Source: Butyrivibrio sp.
Lineage (GTDB): Bacteria > Bacillota > Clostridia > Lachnospirales > Lachnospiraceae
Assembly (NCBI GenBank): GCA_022486625.1
Contig: JAKVKH010000008.1
Location: 1-64,000 of the forward strand
Direction of reading: 5' to 3'
Length of the DNA stretch: 64,000 bases
Below, in pieces: positions 24,984 through 33,461 of the stretch. The notes beneath the pieces are model-generated. The model had not been told where the DNA came from. It worked only from the letters and a program-made list of their open reading frames with translations, and ran no database searches. The position numbers and the translations under genes were made by a program. How positions within the stretch are numbered: position 1 is the first letter of the stretch; every line of letters starts with the position of its first letter.

Positions 24984-25844
24984 TCATCCCTTCAATCCCG
25001 AAAATGCCACACCTTCAATCAGATATTTCTGTGCTGCACAGTATATCACCAGAATCGGTATCAGCGAACAGACTGTCCCTGCCATGATCAGTCCATAATC
25101 CGTTTTGTACAATGACCGAAATCCTGCAAGCCCTAACTGTATTGTTTTATATCTGTCATCATCCAGATAAATCATGGGTGCCAGATAATCATTCCACATG
25201 AATGTAAACTCAAAAACTGTCAACGTTGCAACCCCTGGGCCGCAAAGGGGAAACATGATTTTCGAGAAATTGCTGAACTCGCTGCATCCGTCAATTCGTC
25301 CTGCTTCACACAGATCATCCGGAATTCCCATCATAAACTGGCGCAGCAAAAAAATTCCAAATGCACTGACCAGATTCATGACGATAATTGCACCAGGCTT
25401 ATTATATAGTCCCAGACTTTTATTAATCATAAACTGAGGAATCATAATCGCATGCCATGGAACCATCATCGTTGCGAGATATACCATAAAAATTGCATCT
25501 CTTCCAGGAAAACGAAGTTTAGAAAATGCATAAGCTGCCAATGAGCAGGTAAATATCTGCCCCGCTGTAACAATCACAGAATAAATCAATGTATTCGTGA
25601 AATACTTCAGAAAAGGAATTTCTGTCCACACAGCAACATAATTTTTTAATCTGATCGGATTCGGAATCCATCTGATCGGATACAGAAAAATTTCATTATT
25701 ATTTTTGAATGAAGCCGAAATCATCCATACAAATGGAACTACCATAATAAATGCAACAAGAAGTAATACCGCAAATAATATGATATTAGACAATTCTCTC
25801 CTGATCTTTCTTCCTGTTTTCATATTCTCAGTTACATTATCCAT
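24984..25844 (-). CDS. Sugar ABC transporter permease, MalG type
   Basis: Second permease of the GH5-linked importer, 286 residues, six helices, EAA loop EAGRIDGCSEFSNFSKIMFPLCGPG. Start set at 25844, where AAGGGG lies seven bases upstream, rather than 25871. It begins 11 bp after the MalF-type gene. Its stop nearly meets the stop of the plus-strand binding protein, with no terminator between them. Confidence 0.94.
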   Translation of the reverse strand: MDNVTENMKTGRKIRRELSNIILFAVLLLVAFIMVVPFVWMISASFKNNNEIFLYPIRWIPNPIRLKNYVAVWTEIPFLKYFTNTLIYSVIVTAGQIFTCSLAAYAFSKLRFPGRDAIFMVYLATMMVPWHAIMIPQFMINKSLGLYNKPGAIIVMNLVSAFGIFLLRQFMMGIPDDLCEAGRIDGCSEFSNFSKIMFPLCGPGVATLTVFEFTFMWNDYLAPMIYLDDDRYKTIQLGLAGFRSLYKTDYGLIMAGTVCSLIPILVIYCAAQKYLIEGVAFSGLKG

Positions 25845-25855
25845 ATCTTTTCCCC

Positions 25856-26767
25856 TTAATATACAACCCATTTTTTCTGTCCCCAGAACTGTATTCCTGT
25901 AATGATCAGAATAATTGCAAACAGAAAATACGCTTCTGCCGATGCATATCCAAAGTGCATATACTTAAAGCCTTCCTGATAAATACGATAAACCAGCACA
26001 TTTGTTGCGCGTCCAGGGCCACCCTCAGTCATAATATTAATCAGATCAAATACCTGGAACGAATTAATAATCAACAAAATCAGAATCAGAAATGTAGTCG
26101 GCGACAGCAATGGTAATGTAATATGAAAGAATCTGGTAATTCCACTTGCACCATCAACTTCTGAAGCTTCATACAACTGTTTTGGTATTCCCTGCAATCC
26201 TGCAAGAAAGATAATCATATAGTATCCTGCCCATTTCCATATTGTCACAATCATAACTGCCGGAAGCGCCGATTTGGTCGACAGAAGCCATCCCGGAGGA
26301 TTGGAAATACCAACGCTCTTCAGGAAACTGTTAATAGGGCCAACTGTAGGGTTGAACAGCAGCGTCCAGATGATTCCGACTGCTACCATTGATGTGATAT
26401 ACGGGAAAAAGAAAACCGTTTTAAAGACAGGCGATCCTTTAATTCCCTTATTCACTGCAACAGCAAGAAGAAGTGACAAAATCAATGTTCCCGGAACAGT
26501 AAATAATGTGTATAGAATATTATTTTTAAAAGAAACCTGAAAATAACTGTCCTTAAACATATCCGCATAATTCTTCAGCCCGATAAAATTCATTGTCTTG
26601 AATCCATCATAGTCTGTAAGTGAAATATATAACCCCATAAAAATAGGAATGATCATAAAAGTCACAAAAATGATCAGACTTGGAAGAATAAAGAGATATC
26701 CCGATATCACTTCACTTCTACGGTATTTTATTTTTACTTTTGATGTTCTTGTTTTTTTATTGTCCAT
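25856..26767 (-). CDS. Sugar ABC transporter permease, MalF type
   Basis: First permease of the importer, 303 residues. A basic cytoplasmic head (KKTRTSKVKIKYRRSE) precedes six helices; the EAA loop reads EASEVDGASGITRFFHITLPLLSPT. AAGGA lies upstream of the ATG. A strong stem-loop separates it from the preceding binding-protein gene. Ligand probably an oligosaccharide produced or used by the two GH5 enzymes (inference from context). Confidence 0.94.
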   Translation of the reverse strand: MDNKKTRTSKVKIKYRRSEVISGYLFILPSLIIFVTFMIIPIFMGLYISLTDYDGFKTMNFIGLKNYADMFKDSYFQVSFKNNILYTLFTVPGTLILSLLLAVAVNKGIKGSPVFKTVFFFPYITSMVAVGIIWTLLFNPTVGPINSFLKSVGISNPPGWLLSTKSALPAVMIVTIWKWAGYYMIIFLAGLQGIPKQLYEASEVDGASGITRFFHITLPLLSPTTFLILILLIINSFQVFDLINIMTEGGPGRATNVLVYRIYQEGFKYMHFGYASAEAYFLFAIILIITGIQFWGQKKWVVY

Positions 26768-26786
26768 ACCTTTTCCTTCATTCTAT

Positions 26787-26818
26787 AAAAGGGGAAGATA
26801 GCTGTGCATCTTCCCCTT
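26787..26818 (-). terminator. Stem-loop between binding-protein and permease genes
   Basis: Minus strand AAGGGGAAGAT, 8-base loop, ATCTTCCCCTT then TTAT: 11-bp perfect stem with a short T run, placed 25 bases after the binding-protein stop. Partial termination or 3' protection of the binding-protein message is likely. Confidence 0.75.
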
Positions 26819-26842
26819 CTTCTCCTGTATTATTTCTTCAGA

Positions 26843-28222
26843 TCACTTATTATATTTTGCGCGAAGCTCATCTGCCTGTGCTGCAAAATCCTTCATACAT
26901 TTATTGATGTCTTCTTCTCCGAGAAAATAGAGTTCTGCATTTTCTTTAAGTGCATTCAGGAATTCATCATACCCCGCAGCATTAGGCTGCTCCTGAACTT
27001 TCTTTGCATCAAAAAGATAATGAACAGATTCTTTTCCGCTTGCTTTTTCAAGCGCCTGCTCTGCGCTGTCAGAAGAATATGCATGTATCATACCGGTACT
27101 TGCATAAATTTCTGATCCTTTTTCACCACACAGATAATTCAGGAAATCATAGGCTTCATCAGGATGCTTACACCCACTCGTAACTGCAGCATACTGGAAC
27201 TGCCCCCATGAAGTACCATCCTCAACTCCTTCTGGAACAGGCATAGGCGCCACTTCCCAATTCACACTGGTATCTCCTGATGCTGCCGCATTCATCAGCA
27301 TATTAACACACCATTCACCATTCGGCAGAAGTGCTGTATGCCCATTTTCAAATTCAGACATGTAATCATATGTACCGGAAGACACATCTGCATAAGAATA
27401 ATGTGTACCATTTGTCATCAATGTATTCAAAAGCTCCAGCGATTTCTGGATATACTGTGTATCCTTATCATTTGCATACACGCCATGCTGAACGGAATAG
27501 AAATGATAAATCCACGGTACCCAGTATCCAGCTTTAACTGCTGTTCCGTCTGATGCTGTCTTTCCTTTTAAACCATCCGCAACTTTCTTGGAATAATCTA
27601 CATATTCTTCCCATGTCATCTGACCTGGTGCATCAACCCCTGCCTCCTTAAGCAGATCAGCATTATAAAATAATGCCCAACAGGTTGTCCTGGTCGGCAA
27701 TGCGTAATATTTCCCATCTACGTCACTTGTCTTCCACATATCTCCATATTTGGAAGTATCAAGTCCACTTTTCGAAATCCGATCCGTAATATCCAGAAGT
27801 GCTCCCTGATTTGCATAGGTTGTCATCTGTGCAACCCCTCGAATATCTACCAGATCAACCGAAGTATCCCCCGCAAGCATAACTTTCAATTTATCATCAT
27901 AGTCATCGCTTGCTACTGTATTAAGATCTACCTCTACCTTATTTTGTGATGCATTGTAGGAATCTACAACTTTTGAAATATAATTTTCTTCATCGCTCCA
28001 GATATAGAAAGAAAGCTTTACCTTATCCCCGCTGGCTGAAGCTGCTTCTGATGCTGACGCGTCTGATGATGCTGTCTCTGATGAGGCCTCGGATGTTGCT
28101 GACGTTCCCGTCTGCCCCGCCGAAGTTCCGGTTTCTGCGGATGATCCGCAGCCTGCCAGACCAGCAGTCATCATTGCTGATAACGAAATTGCCATTAGCC
28201 GTCTGAACATTTTACTCTTCAT
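26843..28222 (-). CDS. Extracellular sugar-binding lipoprotein of the GH5-linked importer
   Basis: A 459-residue family-1 solute-binding protein: lipobox LAGC (Cys25), a Thr/Ser/Ala-rich tether to about residue 65, then the domain opening KLSFYIWSDEENYISKVVDSYN. GGGAGG lies five bases before the ATG. First gene of the importer operon (binding protein, stem-loop, two permeases). Upstream lies an inverted repeat at 28246-28274 that may bind the response regulator. The paralogous orphan at 23684 shares its ligand-pocket motifs, so both likely bind related sugars. Confidence 0.95.
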   Translation of the reverse strand: MKSKMFRRLMAISLSAMMTAGLAGCGSSAETGTSAGQTGTSATSEASSETASSDASASEAASASGDKVKLSFYIWSDEENYISKVVDSYNASQNKVEVDLNTVASDDYDDKLKVMLAGDTSVDLVDIRGVAQMTTYANQGALLDITDRISKSGLDTSKYGDMWKTSDVDGKYYALPTRTTCWALFYNADLLKEAGVDAPGQMTWEEYVDYSKKVADGLKGKTASDGTAVKAGYWVPWIYHFYSVQHGVYANDKDTQYIQKSLELLNTLMTNGTHYSYADVSSGTYDYMSEFENGHTALLPNGEWCVNMLMNAAASGDTSVNWEVAPMPVPEGVEDGTSWGQFQYAAVTSGCKHPDEAYDFLNYLCGEKGSEIYASTGMIHAYSSDSAEQALEKASGKESVHYLFDAKKVQEQPNAAGYDEFLNALKENAELYFLGEEDINKCMKDFAAQADELRAKYNK

Positions 28223-28245
28223 TTTAACCTCCCTGGAATTTCAAC

Positions 28246-28274
28246 TGTTGTATCTGTTAATATTTCTTACAACA
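28246..28274. promoter_or_regulatory. Inverted repeat upstream of binding-protein operon
   Basis: Arms TGTTGTA (28246-28252) and TACAACA (28268-28274), perfect over 7 bp, 15-bp spacer. It lies 24-52 bp upstream of the start codon. A weak promoter (TAGAAT without a good -35) sits just upstream, consistent with activator control, possibly by the local two-component system. Low-confidence site. Confidence 0.35.
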
Positions 28275-28360
28275 ATTATTCTAGTAATAATGGAGGTTTC
28301 CGAACAGGTTGATATTTTATCCACCCTGCCGGCTGATGCACATATTTCGTTTCCGTTCCC

Positions 28361-29941
28361 TCACCCGCAGAACGTCTCTACACTGTCCAGCACTGCCTGT
28401 CCGGAAAGAACTCTGATCCAGATCAGTGAATTTCTGCTTTCATGAAATTCCCACGTTTTCAGTCCCTCTGAATCTTCCTGCGTAAAAGCATGCAGGCTGC
28501 AGAATCCGATTTTTCTTCCATCCTGCAGTATCTCAAGTTCAGTATCTTCTTCCGCTGCAATTTTCAGGTGCATACTGTCCCCCTGGAAGATATTGTTTAT
28601 CTCATATTCCACAATGCTTCCTTTGAAAAGCCTGAGTGCCATTTTTTCCCAGCCGCTGTCAAAGCCGTAGCCCTGCTTTCGATCCGGATAATAGCAGCAG
28701 GGTTCAGGTTTATTGTCCTGCGCACACCAGTCATAATCCATTCCTCTGATGCTGCAGCCTGCCTGGCGAAATACCGCATGTGTAACCTCCTCATGAAGGT
28801 CACAGTTCTGGATCCTGATATTTTCAAGAAACTGATCCAGGATCTGCTGTGCCTTCTGTCTGTCCGGTTTTTTCCCGCCCTTTGCATAATTCAGAATCAA
28901 CTGCCAGTCTTCGGGCACTCTGATACTGCAGGGTGAATTGAAACCGTCCATCTTTTTCCATGTCCAGAGATTATACCCGATGCCAAGCCGTGCCGAAAGC
29001 GTATACATCGCCGTATACCATTCCAGTGACCCTTCACCCGTTTCTCCCATCCAGAGCGGACAGTTCAATCGCTGCGCAGCCGTAATATATTTGGCAAACG
29101 ATTCCTTTTGTGGGAAGCATCCATATCTGTGAAAACTAATCACCATCCGGTCATCATAGCGCTGATCGAATATATCAGTTTCTGATGCCCAGTGACTCCC
29201 TTCCAATGTCACCAGATGTTTATGGTCAACACTGCGAATTGCTGCAATTGCGCACTTATAAAACTTCTGCAGTTTTGGTACAAGATAATCCACATTGGAA
29301 TCATTCTCATTTCGCTGCGGGCGGATCGGTTCATTCAAAAGATCATACCCTCCGACAATCCACCTGTCCTTATATCTTCTGGCTATTTTTTTCCACAGGG
29401 CAATCCCCAGGTCAAAAAAGCACTGTTTCATAAAAAGCTCTGGGATGTCCTCCCTGCTGTCATCAATATTAGCACCGGTCTGACCGCCCGGCGCTGCATG
29501 CAGATCCAGGATTACATACAGCTTATATTTCTCACACCAGTCAATTACACGATCAAGCAGCAAAAAGCCATCTTCCCTAAAACATGGCTCTTCGGTACCT
29601 TCTTCCATCATCCCTCTCCATGAAATCGGAATACGCACCGAATTATAGCCCAGCTCCGCCATATATTGAATGTCCGTCTCTGTCACATAATTTTCTCTGT
29701 ATTTTTTCCAGAAATCTGCCGCATATGTATCTCCTGTAAGTTCCCGGATAACCTTCTCTATTTTCCACGGACGGTCAAATTCCGGTAAATCGTGCGACTG
29801 CCACATGTATCCCTCACACAGCAGCCAGTTACCCAGTCCCCAGCCTGAAAGCAGAATTTTCTGCCCTTTTCCGTTCACAATATCCTTGCCTCTGACATCC
29901 AGAAATCCATCCACACGGGTTCTGTTTAACTCTTCTCTCAT
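28361..29941 (-). CDS. Glycoside hydrolase family 5 enzyme with C-terminal extension
   Basis: A 526-residue GH5 protein without signal peptide. The barrel has LSGWGLGNWLLCEGYMW, SVRIPISWRGM, VILDLHAAPGGQTG, acid/base DLLNEP, ISFHRYGCF and the nucleophile in WMGETGEGS. From about residue 380 an extra beta-rich region follows, ending near SGQAVLDSVETF. It is related to the GH5 at 19916 (same opening G-x-G-x-W-L block and HGQ-type loop), so the pair probably act on the same glycan with different ends or linkages (inference). It follows the LacI gene by 31 bp and is cotranscribed with it. Confidence 0.9.
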   Translation of the reverse strand: MREELNRTRVDGFLDVRGKDIVNGKGQKILLSGWGLGNWLLCEGYMWQSHDLPEFDRPWKIEKVIRELTGDTYAADFWKKYRENYVTETDIQYMAELGYNSVRIPISWRGMMEEGTEEPCFREDGFLLLDRVIDWCEKYKLYVILDLHAAPGGQTGANIDDSREDIPELFMKQCFFDLGIALWKKIARRYKDRWIVGGYDLLNEPIRPQRNENDSNVDYLVPKLQKFYKCAIAAIRSVDHKHLVTLEGSHWASETDIFDQRYDDRMVISFHRYGCFPQKESFAKYITAAQRLNCPLWMGETGEGSLEWYTAMYTLSARLGIGYNLWTWKKMDGFNSPCSIRVPEDWQLILNYAKGGKKPDRQKAQQILDQFLENIRIQNCDLHEEVTHAVFRQAGCSIRGMDYDWCAQDNKPEPCCYYPDRKQGYGFDSGWEKMALRLFKGSIVEYEINNIFQGDSMHLKIAAEEDTELEILQDGRKIGFCSLHAFTQEDSEGLKTWEFHESRNSLIWIRVLSGQAVLDSVETFCG

Positions 29942-29972
29942 ATTCCTCCTCTGACCAATAGCCTGAAGCTGC

Positions 29973-30971
29973 CTATTCTGCTTTTTTTACCGATCTTCCC
30001 ATCAAAAGCTCTGTCTGAAGCAGTCTGCAGGTTCTCCCCTCCTGCTTCTCCAGCCGGTTGATCAATGTCTGCGCCAGCATGACTCCGATCTCGTAGACCG
30101 GCTGTTTTACGGTTGTAAGACGCGGCGTTCCCAGCAGATGATGCCCCAGTCCATCATATCCCATTACAGAAATGTCCTCCGGCACTCTCAGTCCGCACTC
30201 TGCAATTGCATTCTCCACGCCGACTGCGATTGTATCTGTAGCACAGAAAAATGCAGTATATCGGTTCTTTTTCAATATTTCCCTGGCAGTCTCATATCCA
30301 CTCTGCACCTGATTGGTACAGAAAAAAACATTTGAAGGATCGTATCCACAGCCGCTTTCCTCCATTGCCTGTCGATATCCTTCCTGTCTGTCTCTGACAT
30401 AATCCTTATCTTCCGCAATATTAAGCATTGCAATACTCCGATGACCTCTTTGAATCAGATACCCGACACCACTTTTAGCTCCGCTTATATTATCCACATC
30501 AATGCAGTCTACATCGACAATATCCGTATGGCCAAACAGTGCAATGCTTCTTTTCCGCTCTTTTGCATACTCATAGAATTCAAAGATTTCATTCCGCAGA
30601 ATTCCGGTCACGATATAGCCGTCACAGATATGCTCTGTTTTCCGGCTTCTGAGAATCAGAAATGAATACATATGTCTGCTGAGCGCTTCACTTGCGCCTG
30701 CAATAAACTGCATCATAAAAGGATCAGTCAGCTCAATATTTTCAGGGATGTAGATATCAATAATTCTGCTCTTTCTGGTAATCAGATTCCTCGCGGCAAC
30801 ATTTGGAATATACTTCAGTTCCGCCATTGCCTTTTTAACTTTTTCTCTGGTTTCTTCCTTTACAGAATTCTGATGATTGATCACCCTGGATACCGTAATC
30901 GGTGCAACCCCTGCCAGTCTGGCAACTTCCTTTAATGTAACAGAAGTATCTGTAACATCATCTTTTATCAT
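29973..30971 (-). CDS. LacI-family transcriptional regulator
   Basis: Sugar-responsive repressor of 332 residues with the N-terminal motif VTLKEVARLAGVAPITVSRVIN and hinge YIPNVAARNLITRKS, then a ligand domain. GAGGTG lies upstream of the ATG. It heads a two-gene operon with the GH5 at 28361. Two palindromic sites of the form ATGGTAANGTTANCAT lie 46 and 142 bp upstream (31017, 31113), so it probably represses itself and the GH5 by looping. Confidence 0.94.
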   Translation of the reverse strand: MIKDDVTDTSVTLKEVARLAGVAPITVSRVINHQNSVKEETREKVKKAMAELKYIPNVAARNLITRKSRIIDIYIPENIELTDPFMMQFIAGASEALSRHMYSFLILRSRKTEHICDGYIVTGILRNEIFEFYEYAKERKRSIALFGHTDIVDVDCIDVDNISGAKSGVGYLIQRGHRSIAMLNIAEDKDYVRDRQEGYRQAMEESGCGYDPSNVFFCTNQVQSGYETAREILKKNRYTAFFCATDTIAVGVENAIAECGLRVPEDISVMGYDGLGHHLLGTPRLTTVKQPVYEIGVMLAQTLINRLEKQEGRTCRLLQTELLMGRSVKKAE

Positions 30972-31016
30972 TTTTCACCTCATACTGAGCACCTGATATC
31001 CTGCCGCTTCTGCAAA

Positions 31017-31032
31017 ATGGTTGCGTTACCAT
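31017..31032. promoter_or_regulatory. LacI-type operator A
   Basis: ATGGTTGCGTTACCAT with matching flanks (AAAATGGT ... ACCATTTT). Central CG. About 46 bp upstream of the LacI start codon. Confidence 0.7.
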
Positions 31033-31112
31033 TTTGTAAATCAATATAGCATTACAAAAAACGATAATCAATAACAGGCATGTTTCTACCTGTCATTTTC
31101 ATCGTTTTGCAT

Positions 31113-31128
31113 ATGGTAATGTTATCAT
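31113..31128. promoter_or_regulatory. LacI-type operator B overlapping the end of the EAL gene
   Basis: ATGGTAATGTTATCAT, related to operator A; the centres are 96 bp apart. It covers the last codon and stop of the PTS-IIC/EAL gene (stop at 31125). Confidence 0.6.
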
Positions 31129-33221
31129 TTCTGGTTATTTTTTAAAATCACTTCCAGATCATCAAGCGGTATCGCAGGACTGAACAGATATCCCTGATAT
31201 TCCCTGCATCCGATCTCAGAAAGTTTATTCATCTGTTCATCTGTTTCCACATATTCAGCAAGGACCGTAAAACCTGCTGTTTTTGACAGGTAAACGATAG
31301 AATCAATGATCTTTTCGGTTTTGACATCGTGCAGAAGCTGCCGTGAAAGACATCCATCCAGTTTTACCTGATCGAAGTCTCCATTCTGCAGATATTGCAA
31401 CGAAGTATGTCCCATTGAAAAATCATCGATTGACAGGCAAAATCCTGCTTTCTTAAGCCGCTCCAGATTATCCCGCATGGTTTCATCCGCATTGAATTCA
31501 CTTTGCTCTGTAATTTCAATATAAACTTTTCTTCCGCTTTTCAGAAGTGCTCCGAATTCGTTAATCAGAAAATCTGTAAATGAGCTTTCCTTCACGGTTA
31601 ATGCCGTAATGTTGACACTGATCTGCAGGTTTCCGGTATGCTCCATATCTGCCTTTACCTGCCCGAAGACATATTTCTCCAACGTTTCCAGAAATCCGCC
31701 CTCTTCTGCAAGTTCAAAAATGAGCGGCGGATAAATAAATCCCAGATCAGAATGTTTCCAGCGAATCAGTGCTTCTGCTCCGAACATATGGTGCTTGCAG
31801 TCAAACTGCGGCTGATAATACATTTTCAGTTTCTGTCCATCAATTTCCTGCCGTAAATCCCGGATCAGTCTTCTCGCCATACTTCCGATGCTTCCTTCCA
31901 TTTCCACCAGCCTGATGGCACGGCCATGCTGCTCAGCATCCGCATATATCTTCACTACCGCATTCAGCTCTTCTCTGTCTGCATGCTCCTTATACTCATC
32001 ATGAATATGAACAAAGGGTTTGTATATTATTACGCCTGTCAGCAGAATAATCAGCTGCAGTATTGATCCCCTGACAGATCCCGTTGCCAGGTATCCGCTC
32101 CAGAAAACCGGAACTGTCCAGGTAACAAAATGTGTAGTAAGCGGAACAAGCTTCAGCATCATAGCCGCTGTGCTGATCAGAAATGCGACAATCGGTGTCA
32201 GCAGAAACGGAATCAGCATGATTGGATTAAATACAACCGGGAATCCGAATACCATAATCTCACTGATATTGAAAAGTATGGGAACAGAAGCTGCTTTTGC
32301 CAGTGTTCTGGAGCTTTTTCTTTTGCTGAACAGTAATACTGCAATCAACAGAGACATAGAGTTACCGACTCCGCCAATCAATGTGAAACAGTCAAAAAAC
32401 TGTTTGGTGAAAATTCTTGTTGGCAATTGTCCTGCTGCCGCCGCTGCAATATTCACTTTTGATGCCGGATCAAAAATATTCACATTCATTATGCCAAGTG
32501 CATCACTGCCCTGAATTCCAAAGAACCACAGCAGATTTTCCAAAAATACAAACAACAGAGACGTCCGGAAACTTTCTTCTGCCCCCTTATAAAGATTGCA
32601 GAATATCATATTCATCAGATCCCAGTAGTTATCTGCACCCGTGAGCAGACAGATGATCCACTGTACCATCGAAAACAGAATAACAACTGCAGCAGCCGGT
32701 GCTATTGCCTCAACTGCTTGATTAAGATGTTCATCTGCTCCATCCGATAACCACCTGCGGTGTCCCATTATTTTGCCGAATCTGATATAAACTGCAGAAG
32801 ATAACACTCCGCACAGAATTGCCAGAAACATACCTGATGCCCCCAGTGAGGCATCATCAAACCCCGGTGTTGCAAAACCAACTGCAATAAAAAACGTGCA
32901 AAGGGATATCAGCGGCATCATTGCTGCTTTCCCGGACCGACAATTTTCTTCCCCGCAGACATTATATCCGATTGAAATACAGGTATATACTGACAGCATT
33001 CCAAACGTTGCATTTTCCAGTGTATTGAGAACTGACAGCCATATTGTATGCTCTGACCCGCCAATCAGCTTCTGATATGCCGGAACCGGAAGATTCATCA
33101 GTAAAAGCGAAAAAGAACTGATCATGATAATGGGAATGATCATGACAAGTCCTCTTCTGATTGCCTTTATCCAGGTATTATTTTCAATTCTGAAACAGGT
33201 CTTTACAATTTTGTCCGTCAC
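31125..33221 (-). CDS. PTS IIC-like membrane domain fused to EAL cyclic-di-GMP phosphodiesterase
   Basis: A 698-residue fusion. Residues 1-400 resemble a cellobiose/lactose-class EIIC channel (about ten helices; the sugar-contact block FGFPVVFNPIMLIPF is typical). The remainder is an EAL domain keeping EALIRW, NIT, EITE, DDF, VKLD, EYVE and QGY, so the metal and catalytic residues are present. No IIA or IIB domain exists. A sugar-gated cyclic-di-GMP phosphodiesterase is the natural reading (inference). Start is GTG at 33221, seven bases after AGGAG; the ATG at 33290 lies inside the predicted -10 box and lacks a ribosome site. Confidence 0.9.
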   Translation of the reverse strand: MTDKIVKTCFRIENNTWIKAIRRGLVMIIPIIMISSFSLLLMNLPVPAYQKLIGGSEHTIWLSVLNTLENATFGMLSVYTCISIGYNVCGEENCRSGKAAMMPLISLCTFFIAVGFATPGFDDASLGASGMFLAILCGVLSSAVYIRFGKIMGHRRWLSDGADEHLNQAVEAIAPAAAVVILFSMVQWIICLLTGADNYWDLMNMIFCNLYKGAEESFRTSLLFVFLENLLWFFGIQGSDALGIMNVNIFDPASKVNIAAAAAGQLPTRIFTKQFFDCFTLIGGVGNSMSLLIAVLLFSKRKSSRTLAKAASVPILFNISEIMVFGFPVVFNPIMLIPFLLTPIVAFLISTAAMMLKLVPLTTHFVTWTVPVFWSGYLATGSVRGSILQLIILLTGVIIYKPFVHIHDEYKEHADREELNAVVKIYADAEQHGRAIRLVEMEGSIGSMARRLIRDLRQEIDGQKLKMYYQPQFDCKHHMFGAEALIRWKHSDLGFIYPPLIFELAEEGGFLETLEKYVFGQVKADMEHTGNLQISVNITALTVKESSFTDFLINEFGALLKSGRKVYIEITEQSEFNADETMRDNLERLKKAGFCLSIDDFSMGHTSLQYLQNGDFDQVKLDGCLSRQLLHDVKTEKIIDSIVYLSKTAGFTVLAEYVETDEQMNKLSEIGCREYQGYLFSPAIPLDDLEVILKNNQK

Positions 33222-33285
33222 GCTGTCTCTCCTGTCCTGACTTTTATCAGTACAAATCTGTCTGTTGCAACATATATCTGATAAT

Positions 33286-33313
33286 ATCATAGCATGATTT
33301 CGAATTAAGTCAC
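33286..33313 (-). promoter_or_regulatory. Promoter of the PTS-IIC/EAL gene
   Basis: Minus-strand GTGACT (33308-33313), 16-bp spacer, TATGAT (33286-33291). It places transcription start near 33279, downstream of the ATG at 33290, which supports the GTG start at 33221. Confidence 0.6.
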
Positions 33314-33351
33314 ATGTTTTATTCTCTCAAAACAGCTTGATTTTCAGAATA

Positions 33352-33389
33352 AGATCTGCCGGTATTTCATTTATCATACCGACAGATCT
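33352..33389 (-). terminator. Intrinsic terminator downstream of the amylase gene
   Basis: Minus strand AGATCTGTCGGTAT, 10-base loop, ATACCGGCAGATCT then TATTCTG. A second long-loop stem, AATAAGCAGG / CCTGCTTATT (33401-33410, 33440-33449), lies between it and the gene end at 33462. Confidence 0.7.
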
Positions 33390-33461
33390 GAATAGGTATA
33401 AATAAGCAGGGTCAAGTAACAGAAGAACACGTAGCCGTACCTGCTTATTCATACAGAATAT

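Noticed and set aside
33401..33449. AATAAGCAGG / CCTGCTTATT long-loop stem as a second terminator or small RNA
   Set aside because: The 29-base loop and lack of a promoter or T run make an independent role doubtful; the terminator at 33352-33389 is adequate.
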